Shown one piece after another: positions 1-7,303 of a stretch of 16,278 bases of DNA. This stretch comes from Acidobacteriota bacterium (GTDB taxonomy: Bacteria > Acidobacteriota > Aminicenantia > Aminicenantales > Aminicenantaceae): assembly GCA_030609975.1 (NCBI GenBank), contig JAUWSR010000041.1:1-16278 (forward strand), read 5' to 3'. The stretch's first letter is position 1. Each line of letters starts with the position of its first letter. Made by a program: the position numbers and the translations under genes. The notes below the pieces were generated by a model. The model saw nothing but the letters and a program-made list of their open reading frames with translations. It was not told the DNA's origin and did not search any database.

Positions 1-476
1 AATCGCCTGAGCTTAAACTCGTTTTCTTCTGCACTTTTCAATTGTTCACGCTGCGCATTTGTCAGCGGCGATAACATACCTGATGTGAACGCCTTTTGAG
101 TTGGATTAAACAAAGGAAATTCACGGGTACCATCGGTATAAGCCAAAAATACTTCTTCCACGAGTTCATGATTGGTTATTCCTGCAGCTGTTAAAGCAAC
201 GATCCCAGGGTAGTGTTTTTGTGTAAAAGCAGGATTCTGAGATAAAAGTTCCAGATCAATTTCAAGGTCTTTTATCTGCATTGAAGATTGAGATCTCAGA
301 AATTCCGCTGCCCTCCGGTGTTCGTTCTCAACTTGCTCTGCTCTGCGGAATTTTTCGTTTCGAATGGCAATGACTCCAAAAATGCTAAGGGTTATGGCAG
401 GAATAAAAATGGTCAACAGAAAAATAAAGATCAGTTTTTTTTGGCGTTTAACAGCGATCTTGAGGTTATCGAGCAT
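1..476 (-). CDS. Membrane-anchored signalling protein, probably sensor histidine kinase (N-terminal part, cut by window edge)
   Basis: An uninterrupted minus-strand frame begins with ATG at 476 and runs off the window edge (158 codons seen). It opens with a short basic segment (residues 1-14, KRQKK) and then one strongly hydrophobic helix at about residues 15-38 (IFIFLLTIFIPAITLSIFG). A charged, coiled-coil-like stretch rich in E/R/Q follows (about 40-75), then a soluble part with a 'LAYTDGTREFPLF' segment that resembles the start of an extracytoplasmic sensor domain. This layout is typical of the N-terminus of sensor histidine kinases or other membrane-anchored receptors, but no HAMP, H-box or ATPase domain lies inside the window, so the kinase call is inference. 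It is divergent from the methyltransferase/symporter pair and could regulate it. A TTGACA-17-TAACGT promoter lies upstream. Confidence 0.55.
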   Translation of the reverse strand, partial: MLDNLKIAVKRQKKLIFIFLLTIFIPAITLSIFGVIAIRNEKFRRAEQVENEHRRAAEFLRSQSSMQIKDLEIDLELLSQNPAFTQKHYPGIVALTAAGITNHELVEEVFLAYTDGTREFPLFNPTQKAFTSGMLSPLTNAQREQLKSAEENEFKLRR

Positions 477-533
477 TAATCCCCTGGAGTTCTTGCTTCC
501 ACTTCACAAGTATACCCCTGTATTCCTGTTTAA

Positions 534-562
534 ACGTTAAGGAAGTATGGAGATTATGTCAA
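534..562 (-). promoter_or_regulatory. Candidate promoter of the partial sensor-like gene
   Basis: On the minus strand a perfect -35 TTGACA (557-562) is followed after 17 bp by TAACGT (534-539), a poor -10 that keeps T1, A2 and T6. The predicted start is about 50 nt before the ATG at 476. Support comes mainly from the perfect -35 box and the spacing. Confidence 0.4.
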
Positions 563-583
563 GAAATCAAGAAAATATGAAAA

Positions 584-612
584 TTGAATAAACCAAAAAA
601 CTGAGATATACT
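584..612 (+). promoter_or_regulatory. Promoter of the methyltransferase/symporter pair; predicts a leaderless mRNA
   Basis: TTGAAT (584-589), a 17-bp spacer and TATACT (607-612) form a good sigma70-like promoter. Initiation 6-8 bp beyond the -10 box would fall at about 618-620, against the ATG at 621. No Shine-Dalgarno sequence precedes that ATG, so box positions and missing ribosome site agree on a leaderless or nearly leaderless transcript. Confidence 0.55.
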
Positions 613-620
613 CGAGCTAA

Positions 621-1862
621 ATGACCTCCCGAGAAAGAGTTCTAGCAGCCTTAAATCACAATCAGCCGGATCGAGTCCCGGTGGATCTATCCGGGCATCG
701 TTCTTCCGGTATGGCTGCGCTGGTTTATCCTAAAGTACGGAAATTGCTGGGGCTTCCCGAGGCACCAATCCGTGTCTATGACATGGTCCAGCAGTTGGCG
801 ATTTTGGATGAAGACATCCTTGATCGTTTTGGAGTCGATACGGTCGAGATGGGACGTGGTTTTCTGCAGGAAAATCAAGACTGGAAAGATTGGGAATTGC
901 CTGACGGTAGTCCCTGCCAGATCCCCTACTATTCTCATGTTTGGAAAGAGGGTGAGAATTGGAAGATCGGCACCGAAGACGGCCTCGAACTCGGCATCAT
1001 GAAAAAAGGCTGCATTTACTTCGAACAGACATATTTCCCTCTTATGGAACGTGGGATAGCGGATGATGATTTTTCCGATCTGGAAGATATCCTGGGCCAT
1101 ACCATCTGGACAGGCGTAGCTCATCCCGGTTCGCATTTGCCCCTGGATGAAACTGGCCTGAAAGAAATGACTGTCCGGGCTCAAGCTTTACGCGAATCAA
1201 CCGACCGGGCCATCGTCGGTTTATTTGGCGGCAACCTATTTGAGATTCCGCAGATGCTCTACCGTATGGACAACTATCTCTTGTATCTGGGAATGTATCC
1301 AGACCAGGTGCTGCGTTTATCTGAAAAATTATCCGGGCTCCACCTCAGGAATCTCCAGAAATGGCTGGCAGCAGTCGGCCCCTATATCGACATCGTCCTG
1401 TTCGGGGATGATCTAGGTGGACAGAGTGGTCCTCTGCTTTCCCCGGACATGTACCGGCGGTATTACAAGCCATTTCATCATAAGCTCTGGTCTCGTGCCA
1501 AGGAGTTGGCCGATGTAAAAGTCATGCTGCACTGCTGTGGGGGCGTGCGGGAACTCCTGCCGGATCTGATCGATGCAGGCCTAGATGCTATCAATCCCGT
1601 TCAGATCAACTGCCGTGGCATGGATACCAAGGAGCTCAAACAAGAATTTGGAGATGAGCTTGTTTTTTGGGGAGGAGGCTGTGATACACGTGACATTCTG
1701 CCTTCCGCCTCTCCGAAAAAGGTCAAAGAACATGTTATAGAACAAATCCACATCCTTCATCCCCAGGGAGGATTCGTTTTTCAACAGGTTCACAACATAC
1801 TGGCCAACGTTCCACCCGAGAACATCGTGGCTATGTATGACGCTATAAATAATTACCCATAA
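621..1862 (+). CDS. Uroporphyrinogen decarboxylase-fold zinc methyltransferase (MtaA/CmuA-like, corrinoid-type)
   Basis: This 413-residue protein belongs to the UroD/MtaA superfamily (COG0407 type), not to heme-pathway HemE. It begins with the family's usual TSRERVLAALNHNQPDRVPV and carries the landmarks FGDDLGGQSG (261-270), a zinc-binding H-x-C (His304, Cys306 in LHCCGG), a further candidate zinc ligand Cys354 in WGGGCDT, and the C-terminal GGFVFQQVHNI...NVPPENI (383-402). In characterised methylcobamide:thiol methyltransferases such as MtaA, an H-x-C plus a distal Cys holds the zinc that activates the acceptor thiol. That pattern is kept here, so methyl transfer from or to a corrinoid is the best guess, but substrate and acceptor are unknown. 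The start at 621 has no ribosome binding site and lies just beyond the promoter. It is cotranscribed with the symporter 11 bp downstream. Confidence 0.85.
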   Translation: MTSRERVLAALNHNQPDRVPVDLSGHRSSGMAALVYPKVRKLLGLPEAPIRVYDMVQQLAILDEDILDRFGVDTVEMGRGFLQENQDWKDWELPDGSPCQIPYYSHVWKEGENWKIGTEDGLELGIMKKGCIYFEQTYFPLMERGIADDDFSDLEDILGHTIWTGVAHPGSHLPLDETGLKEMTVRAQALRESTDRAIVGLFGGNLFEIPQMLYRMDNYLLYLGMYPDQVLRLSEKLSGLHLRNLQKWLAAVGPYIDIVLFGDDLGGQSGPLLSPDMYRRYYKPFHHKLWSRAKELADVKVMLHCCGGVRELLPDLIDAGLDAINPVQINCRGMDTKELKQEFGDELVFWGGGCDTRDILPSASPKKVKEHVIEQIHILHPQGGFVFQQVHNILANVPPENIVAMYDAINNYP

Positions 1863-1873
1863 TTCAGACAACC

Positions 1874-3676
1874 ATGACTATATTTGATGGAGCTGTGATC
1901 GCATTCTATTTTGTGGTGGTTCTGGGATTGGGATTCTGGTACAAAAAACGTGCCTCCCGTAATCTTGAAGCCTATTTTTTAGGCGGACGCCGCCTTCCCT
2001 GGTTGGCCCTGGCTATGTCCGGCTCGGTCTCTAACTTCGATATAACGGGGACGATGTGGATCGTTTCCATTATGTTTGTGTTGGGAATGAAGTCGATGTG
2101 GCACCACTGGATGTGGGGATTCCTGATGGGGGCCTTTTTCCTGGCCTATATGGGGAAATGGGTGCGGCGCTCACAAGTCATGACGGCAGCTGAGTGGATG
2201 AAAACCCGGTTCGGAGATGATAGAGCCGGAAAAACGGCTCGTACGGTCTATGCCTTGATGGCCATCCTCACCCTGGCTAGTTTTCTGGGATATGCTTTCC
2301 AGGGAATCGGTAAATTTGCTTCCGTTTATATCCCCTTGGAGAATCTAGCCAAGCATACAGACATCACATGGTTTCAAAATTTACTCACGTTTCATGAGCC
2401 TGAGATCCTGGCAGTTTTGATCATCAGTATCACGACACTTTATGTCCTATTAGGCGGACTCTACAGCGTTGTGGTTACGGATGTCATTCAAACAGTGGTT
2501 CTATCGTTAAGCAGTGTTCTCATTGCTGGGATTGCTTGGGCCGCCATGAAAAAAGATGCTTTAGCCCAACTCCCGGAGGGATTTTGGTCATTAAAGGTGA
2601 GTTGGAGGCTGCCTGAGTTTGCAGGAACTGAAAATGCAGCCTTTGAGTTCTTCGGTGCCCTGGTTGTGGTCTGGGTATTGAAAGGGCTGCTGCTGAATGC
2701 AGGGGGCCCGGCGGGGATGTATGATTTTCAGCGTTTTTTGGCAGCAAAAAATGACCGGGATGCGGCCAAGATCGGTGCGGTCTGGAGTGCTTTTTTGGTG
2801 GTTCGTTGGGCCATGTGTATGGGGATCGTGCTTTTGGCGTTAACCGGTACCTTGGGTGTTTCAGATTCGGAAAAAGTCATGCCCATAGTGCTTCGTGATT
2901 TTCTACCCACCGGTATTCGTGGTTTTATCATAGCCGGACTTCTCGCTGCGTTTATGTCCACTTTCAGCTCGACTGTAAACAGCGGAGCCTCCTTTATCGT
3001 GCGAGATATCTGGCAGGTCTATTTTAGGCCCAAAGCCAATGAGCAACAGGCGATCCGATTCAGTTATATCGCCACGGTGATGCTGGTGTTAGTGGGAATA
3101 GCCATCGGTTTTCAGAGCAATTCCATTGCAGGAATATGGAATTGGATGATGATGGCACTGGGAGCAGGTATTATCGTTCCCAATGTCCTCCGATGGTACT
3201 GGTGGCGAATGAACGGCTGGGGCTATGCGCTGGGAACGATAGGAGGTATGTTACTCTCTCTGGTCGCGCTCTTTTTTGACCACGTTCCGGATTATTATCT
3301 ATTCCCCCTAATTGTTTTTGCATCGCTTTTGATGTGTATTGCAGGATCATTGCTTACCAAACCCGTTGATAAAAACACCTTACTCACTTTTTATACATCG
3401 GTCCGGCCTTTTGGAATTTGGAGGCCTGTGCGTGCCCACCTCGATTCTGACGCCCAAGCACGCATCCAAGGCAAAGCGAGTTTTTTACCAGTGCTTCTCA
3501 ATGTTCTTCTTGGTATGCTGGCTATCTTAGGATTATATTTATTCCCGATGTATCTTGTCGGTCACCAATATCTCTATTCCACACTCGGACTTGCTGTAGG
3601 TATCGTGTCAGCAGTCATTTTAAAATTCACATGGTACGATAAACTCCCCAAGGTTGATTCCAGATCTCAGGCATAG
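1874..3676 (+). CDS. Sodium:solute symporter (SSS family)
   Basis: A 600-residue polytopic inner-membrane protein of the SSS (SLC5-like) family, which drives uptake of sugars, amino acids, organic acids or osmolytes with Na+. Family marks visible are an N-terminal helix followed by EAYFLGGRRLPWLALAMS (about 32-49), the helix motif GGLYSVVVTDVIQTVVLSL (about 194-212), and the helix-8-like AAFMSTFSSTVNSGASFIVRD (about 359-379), where Ser/Thr residues usually form the Na2 site. About 13-14 hydrophobic helices are present, with extra helices at the C-terminus as in longer members. It follows the methyltransferase stop by 11 bp and has no Shine-Dalgarno sequence of its own, so translation is probably coupled. 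It likely imports the compound the neighbouring methyltransferase acts on; the substrate cannot be read from sequence. Confidence 0.92.
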   Translation: MTIFDGAVIAFYFVVVLGLGFWYKKRASRNLEAYFLGGRRLPWLALAMSGSVSNFDITGTMWIVSIMFVLGMKSMWHHWMWGFLMGAFFLAYMGKWVRRSQVMTAAEWMKTRFGDDRAGKTARTVYALMAILTLASFLGYAFQGIGKFASVYIPLENLAKHTDITWFQNLLTFHEPEILAVLIISITTLYVLLGGLYSVVVTDVIQTVVLSLSSVLIAGIAWAAMKKDALAQLPEGFWSLKVSWRLPEFAGTENAAFEFFGALVVVWVLKGLLLNAGGPAGMYDFQRFLAAKNDRDAAKIGAVWSAFLVVRWAMCMGIVLLALTGTLGVSDSEKVMPIVLRDFLPTGIRGFIIAGLLAAFMSTFSSTVNSGASFIVRDIWQVYFRPKANEQQAIRFSYIATVMLVLVGIAIGFQSNSIAGIWNWMMMALGAGIIVPNVLRWYWWRMNGWGYALGTIGGMLLSLVALFFDHVPDYYLFPLIVFASLLMCIAGSLLTKPVDKNTLLTFYTSVRPFGIWRPVRAHLDSDAQARIQGKASFLPVLLNVLLGMLAILGLYLFPMYLVGHQYLYSTLGLAVGIVSAVILKFTWYDKLPKVDSRSQA

Positions 3677-3702
3677 GACTATAGTCCCATAGAAATCGTA
3701 TT

Positions 3703-3730
3703 TTGCTTTTAGTATTCTAATATATATATT
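3703..3730 (+). promoter_or_regulatory. Promoter of the exported beta-barrel-like protein
   Basis: TTGCTT (3703-3708), 16 bp and TATATT (3725-3730) in an AT-rich tract fit a sigma70-like promoter about 20 bp before the expected start. The transcript would carry the AAGGAG site at 3745-3750. Confidence 0.5.
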
Positions 3731-3757
3731 TCGATACATTGCGCAAGGAGTCGAGTT

Positions 3758-4681
3758 TTGAAACGAATTGAAATCAGGATTCTAATTCTCAGCCTGTTTG
3801 TGTTGCTGGCAGTCGCTTCTGCCAGCGGCCAAGCCTTGGAACCACGTCTTTACAACAACGTACCCAATAAATTGAATTTCGTGGCACTTGGTTATGCCTT
3901 CACTCAGGGAGATGTTTTGGTCGATCCTTCCCTTCCTTTAGAAGATGCAAATTTAAAGATCCATATGCCGATATTCGCCTATGTTCGTTCTTTAAATGTA
4001 GCAGGCCGAAGCGGCAAACTTGACATTTTGGTTCCCTTTGCCTGGCTGTCCGGAAGTGCCAGGTTCACCGGGGATGAAGAGCTGACCTATCGAGAGATAT
4101 CCGGAGTCGGCGACCCGAGCTTTCGATTCACCGTAAATCTCTACGGAGCTCCAGCCCTTAACCTTAAAGATTTCATGCAATACCGTCAGAAAAGCGTCGT
4201 TGGCGTCAGTTTTCAGGTCATTGCGCCTTTGGGGCAGTATGATCCTTCGAAGCTTGCGAATGTTGGAACACATCGTTGGACTTTTAAGCCTGAGATCGGA
4301 ATTTCACAAGCACTGGGGAGATTGATCCTGGAAGCTTCAGCGGGGGCGGCGTTTTTTACGACCAACAATAACTTCTGGGGAGGAAACATCCGAAAGCAGA
4401 AGCCTATGCTTTCCTTGCAAGGACACGGCATTTACACCTTTAAATCGGGCATCTGGACAGCAATTGATTTGACCTACTACGCAGGAGGACGAACGACCGT
4501 CAACGATGTTCTCAAGAACGATCTGCAGACAAACTGGCGGACCGGATTGACCTTGGCTCTTCCTATCGACCGAAGAAATTCATTTAAGCTTTTTTTCAGC
4601 ACGGGTTTGTATACGCGCACCGGCAATGCCTTTAACATCTTCGGCATAGTCTGGCAGTACCGCTGGGGCGGCGGCGTCTAA
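3758..4681 (+). CDS. Exported beta-barrel-like outer membrane protein (MetA-pathway / phenol_MetA_deg-like)
   Basis: The start is TTG at 3758, chosen because AAGGAG lies 7 nt upstream (3745-3750) and the frame opens directly into a signal peptide: MKRIEIR, a hydrophobic core LILSLFVLLAVASA, and likely cleavage near residues 22-25 (ASGQA). The mature part of about 280 residues alternates polar and hydrophobic residues in short stretches (GVSFQVIAPLGQYDP, FKPEIGISQALG, IYTFKSGIWTAIDLTYYAGG, NWRTGLTLALPIDRRNSFKL), typical of antiparallel membrane beta-strands with Tyr/Trp at the ends. It ends VWQYRWGGGV. The 'GVSFQVIAPLGQYDPSKL...NVGTHRWTFKPEIGISQ' pattern resembles the putative MetA-pathway-of-phenol-degradation family (PF13557), whose role is unproven. 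It has its own promoter after the symporter gene, so it need not belong to that transcript. Confidence 0.75.
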   Translation: MKRIEIRILILSLFVLLAVASASGQALEPRLYNNVPNKLNFVALGYAFTQGDVLVDPSLPLEDANLKIHMPIFAYVRSLNVAGRSGKLDILVPFAWLSGSARFTGDEELTYREISGVGDPSFRFTVNLYGAPALNLKDFMQYRQKSVVGVSFQVIAPLGQYDPSKLANVGTHRWTFKPEIGISQALGRLILEASAGAAFFTTNNNFWGGNIRKQKPMLSLQGHGIYTFKSGIWTAIDLTYYAGGRTTVNDVLKNDLQTNWRTGLTLALPIDRRNSFKLFFSTGLYTRTGNAFNIFGIVWQYRWGGGV

Positions 4682-4735
4682 TTGGGGACGGTCCTCTTTT
4701 TCGCCGGGGACGGTTCTATTTTTGACATTGGGGAC
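4681..4735. repeat. REP-like repeat pair between two convergent genes
   Basis: Two 18-nt copies, GGGGACGGTCCTCTTTTT (4684-4701) and GGGGACGGTTCTATTTTT (4706-4723), differ at 2 positions. The 9-mer ATTGGGGAC occurs exactly at 4681-4689 and again at 4727-4735. The block begins at the last base of the outer-membrane gene stop codon and runs through the fpg stop codon (4716-4718) into its last codons. From memory, GGGGACGGTTC-type units resemble dispersed REP elements linked to Y1 (REP-associated tyrosine) transposases; no such transposase is in this window. Confidence 0.55.
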
Positions 4736-5555
4736 ACCAGTGAGTACCCCGCTGAGCCACAACGTCCTTTTTAATGGACGTCCCACACTTCAGGCATGGC
4801 TTCCCTTCTCTTCCATAGACTCCCAGCAAAAGTTGAAACGTTCCCTTGCGGTGCCTGGGATCCACATAATCAGAAATACTGGTCCCACCCCTGTAAACGG
4901 CTTCTTTCAGCACCTTGCGGATCGATCGATGCAGTTTTTTGGTTTGTTCAAACGTGAGCTTCCCGGCAGGGATTTTAGGGAGGATCCCAGCCCTGAACAG
5001 CGCTTCATCGGCATAAATGTTGCCTAAGCCTGCCACCAAGGTCTGATTCAGCAAGAGAGCTTTGATAGAAGCCGTTCGGTTTTTAAAGGAAAGATGAAGT
5101 TTGGCTGCAGTGAATTGTGCGCTTAGGGGTTCGGGACCTAGCTTTTTGAATAAAGCCTTTTCATCGTCTTCGCCCAAATACGCAAAACGGCCGAACATGC
5201 GTATATCCCGGAAATAGAGGCGGGCATCATCATTGAGCTCCAGAATCAGATGTGTATGTTTATCGGGCAAACGAGGTAGATTTTCCGGTCCTGATAGCCC
5301 GGAAGTTAGATAGAACACCTGGCCTGTCATGCCAAGATGAATGAGCAAAGCTCCTTCATCCAGCCGTATCAAGAGAAACTTACCCCTCCGGTCTGCACTT
5401 TTGATCTCATGTTGCTTCAAGCCAGCTCTAAACAACCGTTGAGACTGCCCACGCAGCATTTTGGGTCGTTTGAGATGAATGGCCTCAATCCTATGCCCGG
5501 GAAGATATTTCTCCAAGATCAAACGTATGGTTTCAACTTCGGGCAATTCAGGCAT
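4716..5555 (-). CDS. mutM: Formamidopyrimidine-DNA glycosylase (Fpg/MutM)
   Basis: A 279-residue base-excision-repair enzyme that removes oxidised purines (8-oxoguanine, FaPy) and cleaves the abasic site. The N-terminus is the invariant MPELPEVE; Pro2 is the Schiff-base nucleophile and Glu3 the catalytic acid. Lys59 in RRGKF is the conserved DNA-contacting lysine. The helix-two-turn-helix signature is LLLNQTLVAGLGNIYADEAL, with downstream RGGTSISDYVD. The C-terminal zinc finger is complete: Cys254, Cys257, Cys274, Cys277, with Arg269 in AQRGTHWCPQCQ. The start ATG lies one base after the queH stop, without a clear ribosome site, so translation is probably coupled. The TAG stop and last codons fall inside the REP-like block, but the finger is intact. 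Confidence 0.97.
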   Translation of the reverse strand: MPELPEVETIRLILEKYLPGHRIEAIHLKRPKMLRGQSQRLFRAGLKQHEIKSADRRGKFLLIRLDEGALLIHLGMTGQVFYLTSGLSGPENLPRLPDKHTHLILELNDDARLYFRDIRMFGRFAYLGEDDEKALFKKLGPEPLSAQFTAAKLHLSFKNRTASIKALLLNQTLVAGLGNIYADEALFRAGILPKIPAGKLTFEQTKKLHRSIRKVLKEAVYRGGTSISDYVDPRHRKGTFQLLLGVYGREGKPCLKCGTSIKKDVVAQRGTHWCPQCQK

Positions 5556-5556
5556 C

Positions 5557-6120
5557 TTAAGTTTCTAAGTCTTTATCTTTTTGGGAGTATAAACATCCGC
5601 AGTAGTTTTGGCGATAGAGATCGAGTTCCTTGGCAATTTCCAGACTTCTTTTGAATCCCTCTTTTTTCTTGAAATTTTCCCGCAGAAACTGAACTTCAAA
5701 TTCTTTGGCCACTCCATCTCCAATAGATAAGATCAAATCTGAGTCTTTGTGCGGTGAAATGCTGAGCGTCGATGTGAAATATGAGATACCGAGTTCTTGA
5801 GCTTTGCAGGCCGCGGCCCGCAGGTTGAACCGGAAACAGAGCTCACAGCGTCTCCCTCTCTCCGGTTCATGCTCACAGCCTTTCACCTCTCTCTGCCATT
5901 CCTCTGGACAGTAAGGAGGGGTGAGTAATTCAAATCCCATTATTCCCGCGACTTTCTGAGCTTCTTTTAGCCTCTTCTGATATTCCTTTTCAGGATGAAT
6001 ATTAGGATTGTGAAAAAAACCAATAACTACATACTTAGCTTTTAGCCGCTCGAATGAGGCCGTAGAATCCGGAGCACAGCAGATGTGGAGAAGAACTTTT
6101 GGTTTTTTATTATTATTCAT
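5557..6120 (-). CDS. queH: Epoxyqueuosine reductase QueH (DUF208 type)
   Basis: QueH reduces epoxyqueuosine to queuosine in tRNA as an alternative to QueG. The expected cysteines are all visible (numbered from the ATG at 6120): Cys14-Cys15 in LLHICCAPDS, Cys92 and Cys95 in RRCELCF, and Cys174/Cys176 in YCGCLYS. The family uses the first four for an Fe-S cluster and nearby metal, and the last pair as a redox-active CxC. The start is uncertain. ATG 6120 puts the first motif at residue 12, as is usual for the family. A TTG at 6159 would add 13 residues but has no better ribosome site. The gene ends one base before fpg, forming a two-gene repair/tRNA-modification unit. Its promoter is not obvious; transcription may come from just past the hairpin at 6179-6199. 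Confidence 0.93.
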   Translation of the reverse strand: MNNNKKPKVLLHICCAPDSTASFERLKAKYVVIGFFHNPNIHPEKEYQKRLKEAQKVAGIMGFELLTPPYCPEEWQREVKGCEHEPERGRRCELCFRFNLRAAACKAQELGISYFTSTLSISPHKDSDLILSIGDGVAKEFEVQFLRENFKKKEGFKRSLEIAKELDLYRQNYCGCLYSQKDKDLET

Positions 6121-6178
6121 CAAACTCTTTATTTCTAACGTAGGATTGTCTTTGCTCAATCTTTACGCATATCTCAAA

Positions 6179-6199
6179 GGGCCGTTAAGATAACGGCCC
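6179..6199 (-). terminator. Hairpin terminator at the end of the five-gene operon
   Basis: A perfect 9-bp stem (GGGCCGTTA / TAACGGCCC) with a 3-nt loop begins 3 bp past the TAG of the DUF5009 gene. On the minus strand only TTT follows, so it is a weak intrinsic terminator or an mRNA-stabilising 3' hairpin, separating the operon from queH-fpg. Confidence 0.6.
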
Positions 6200-6202
6200 C
6201 GA

Positions 6203-7303
6203 CTATATTTTGATGAAGATCTTTCGTTTATACAGAAAATACAAAATAAGCCATACAACGGCAAATGCAGCCAGACTCTGTATAAAGGGAAATCCGTTTT
6301 TGATCCATTTCTCCAAGCCGCCAACAAACACATCCCCCATGTGTCTGAAATCGAACAACATGGTGGCCATATACACAGCGATGGCGTTCATTCCAATGAC
6401 CTTGAAGAGGAATGCCCACTTGCGGTATCCCCAAACATCGATCACTAAATAGAAAACTGCCAGCAGAAGAATACACATCCCACCCGAATAAAGAACAAAG
6501 GAACTGGTCCAAAGGTGTTTGATGATAGGAAACCAAAATCCCCAGAGCCATCCCCCAAGTACACACAGTACGCCGGCGAAAACCAATCCTAAAACTTTTT
6601 GTTTTTTGGAACGTTTACTTCGGAGCCACTGCCCGCAGAAAACGCCCATCATCACAGTCGCTGCAAAAGCCAGGCTGCTCAAGATCCAGGTATAGGTTGT
6701 CTGGTCTTGAAAAGGGCCCTGGATCAAATGGTCTATATAGATTGCCAGATTTCCATCCGGAGTCAATTTCCCGGCTCCATGGACGGGGACAGGGACCCAA
6801 GCCATAAGGGCCCAGTAAAACAGAAGCAGTCCACTTGTCGCCATAACCTGCCAACGCACTTTCATTTCGAGCAGGAATACAGCCGTTATTAAATAACCGG
6901 CTGCAATGGCCTGTAAGGTATTGCTGAAAAAATGCAGCTTGCTCAGATCGTATTCTAAGAGATGCCCTTGTGCGACCATTCCCAGAAAAAACAAAACGAC
7001 AAAGCGGATCAGGACATGCCGGTAGATCTTCTTTTTTGTATCTTCTCTTTCCAGCCTTTTGTAGAAGGAAAAAGGCATCGCTGCTCCCACTATAAACAAG
7101 AACAGGGGCATGATCAGGTCCCAAAAGCGAAAGCCCTGCCATGGGACATGCGTCAGCTGTTCGTTTATGCCTTGTGTAAGTGTGCCAGGGAAGATATTGG
7201 AAAGGCCAGCAAAGATCGCTCCGCCTCCAATGATCCAAAACATATCAAAGCCACGCAGGGCATCCAATGATTCCAGACGTTTTTGGTGCGCTTTATTCTT
7301 CAT
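6203..7303 (-). CDS. DUF5009/COG4299 polytopic membrane protein (NagX / HGSNAT-like acyltransferase family)
   Basis: A 366-residue inner-membrane protein. The N-terminus KRLESLDALRGFDMFWIIGG is the family hallmark, shared with NagX-type proteins and the catalytic membrane domain of eukaryotic heparan-alpha-glucosaminide N-acetyltransferase. Later landmarks include WQGFRFWDLIMPLFLFIVG and IGMNAIAVYMATMLF. About ten hydrophobic helices are visible. The start at 7303 overlaps the gcvPB-like gene by 11 bp; it was preferred over more upstream in-frame starts because the hallmark begins there and the upstream residues are just the other gene read out of frame. Translation should be coupled to the GcvPB-like subunit. 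Family members have been linked to amino-sugar uptake or acyl transfer across the membrane, with weak biochemical support. Its place at the end of this operon is unusual. Confidence 0.8.
   Translation of the reverse strand: MKNKAHQKRLESLDALRGFDMFWIIGGGAIFAGLSNIFPGTLTQGINEQLTHVPWQGFRFWDLIMPLFLFIVGAAMPFSFYKRLEREDTKKKIYRHVLIRFVVLFFLGMVAQGHLLEYDLSKLHFFSNTLQAIAAGYLITAVFLLEMKVRWQVMATSGLLLFYWALMAWVPVPVHGAGKLTPDGNLAIYIDHLIQGPFQDQTTYTWILSSLAFAATVMMGVFCGQWLRSKRSKKQKVLGLVFAGVLCVLGGWLWGFWFPIIKHLWTSSFVLYSGGMCILLLAVFYLVIDVWGYRKWAFLFKVIGMNAIAVYMATMLFDFRHMGDVFVGGLEKWIKNGFPFIQSLAAFAVVWLILYFLYKRKIFIKI

Noticed and set aside
288..479. 63-codon plus-strand open frame
   Set aside because: Antisense to the partial sensor-like gene, which stays open to the window edge and has a coherent membrane anchor.
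687..1184. 165-codon minus-strand open frame
   Set aside because: Antisense shadow of the UroD-like methyltransferase gene.
6615..7238. 207-codon minus-strand open frame inside the DUF5009 gene
   Set aside because: Same-strand shadow in another frame; the DUF5009 frame shows the family hallmark and regular membrane helices, this one does not.
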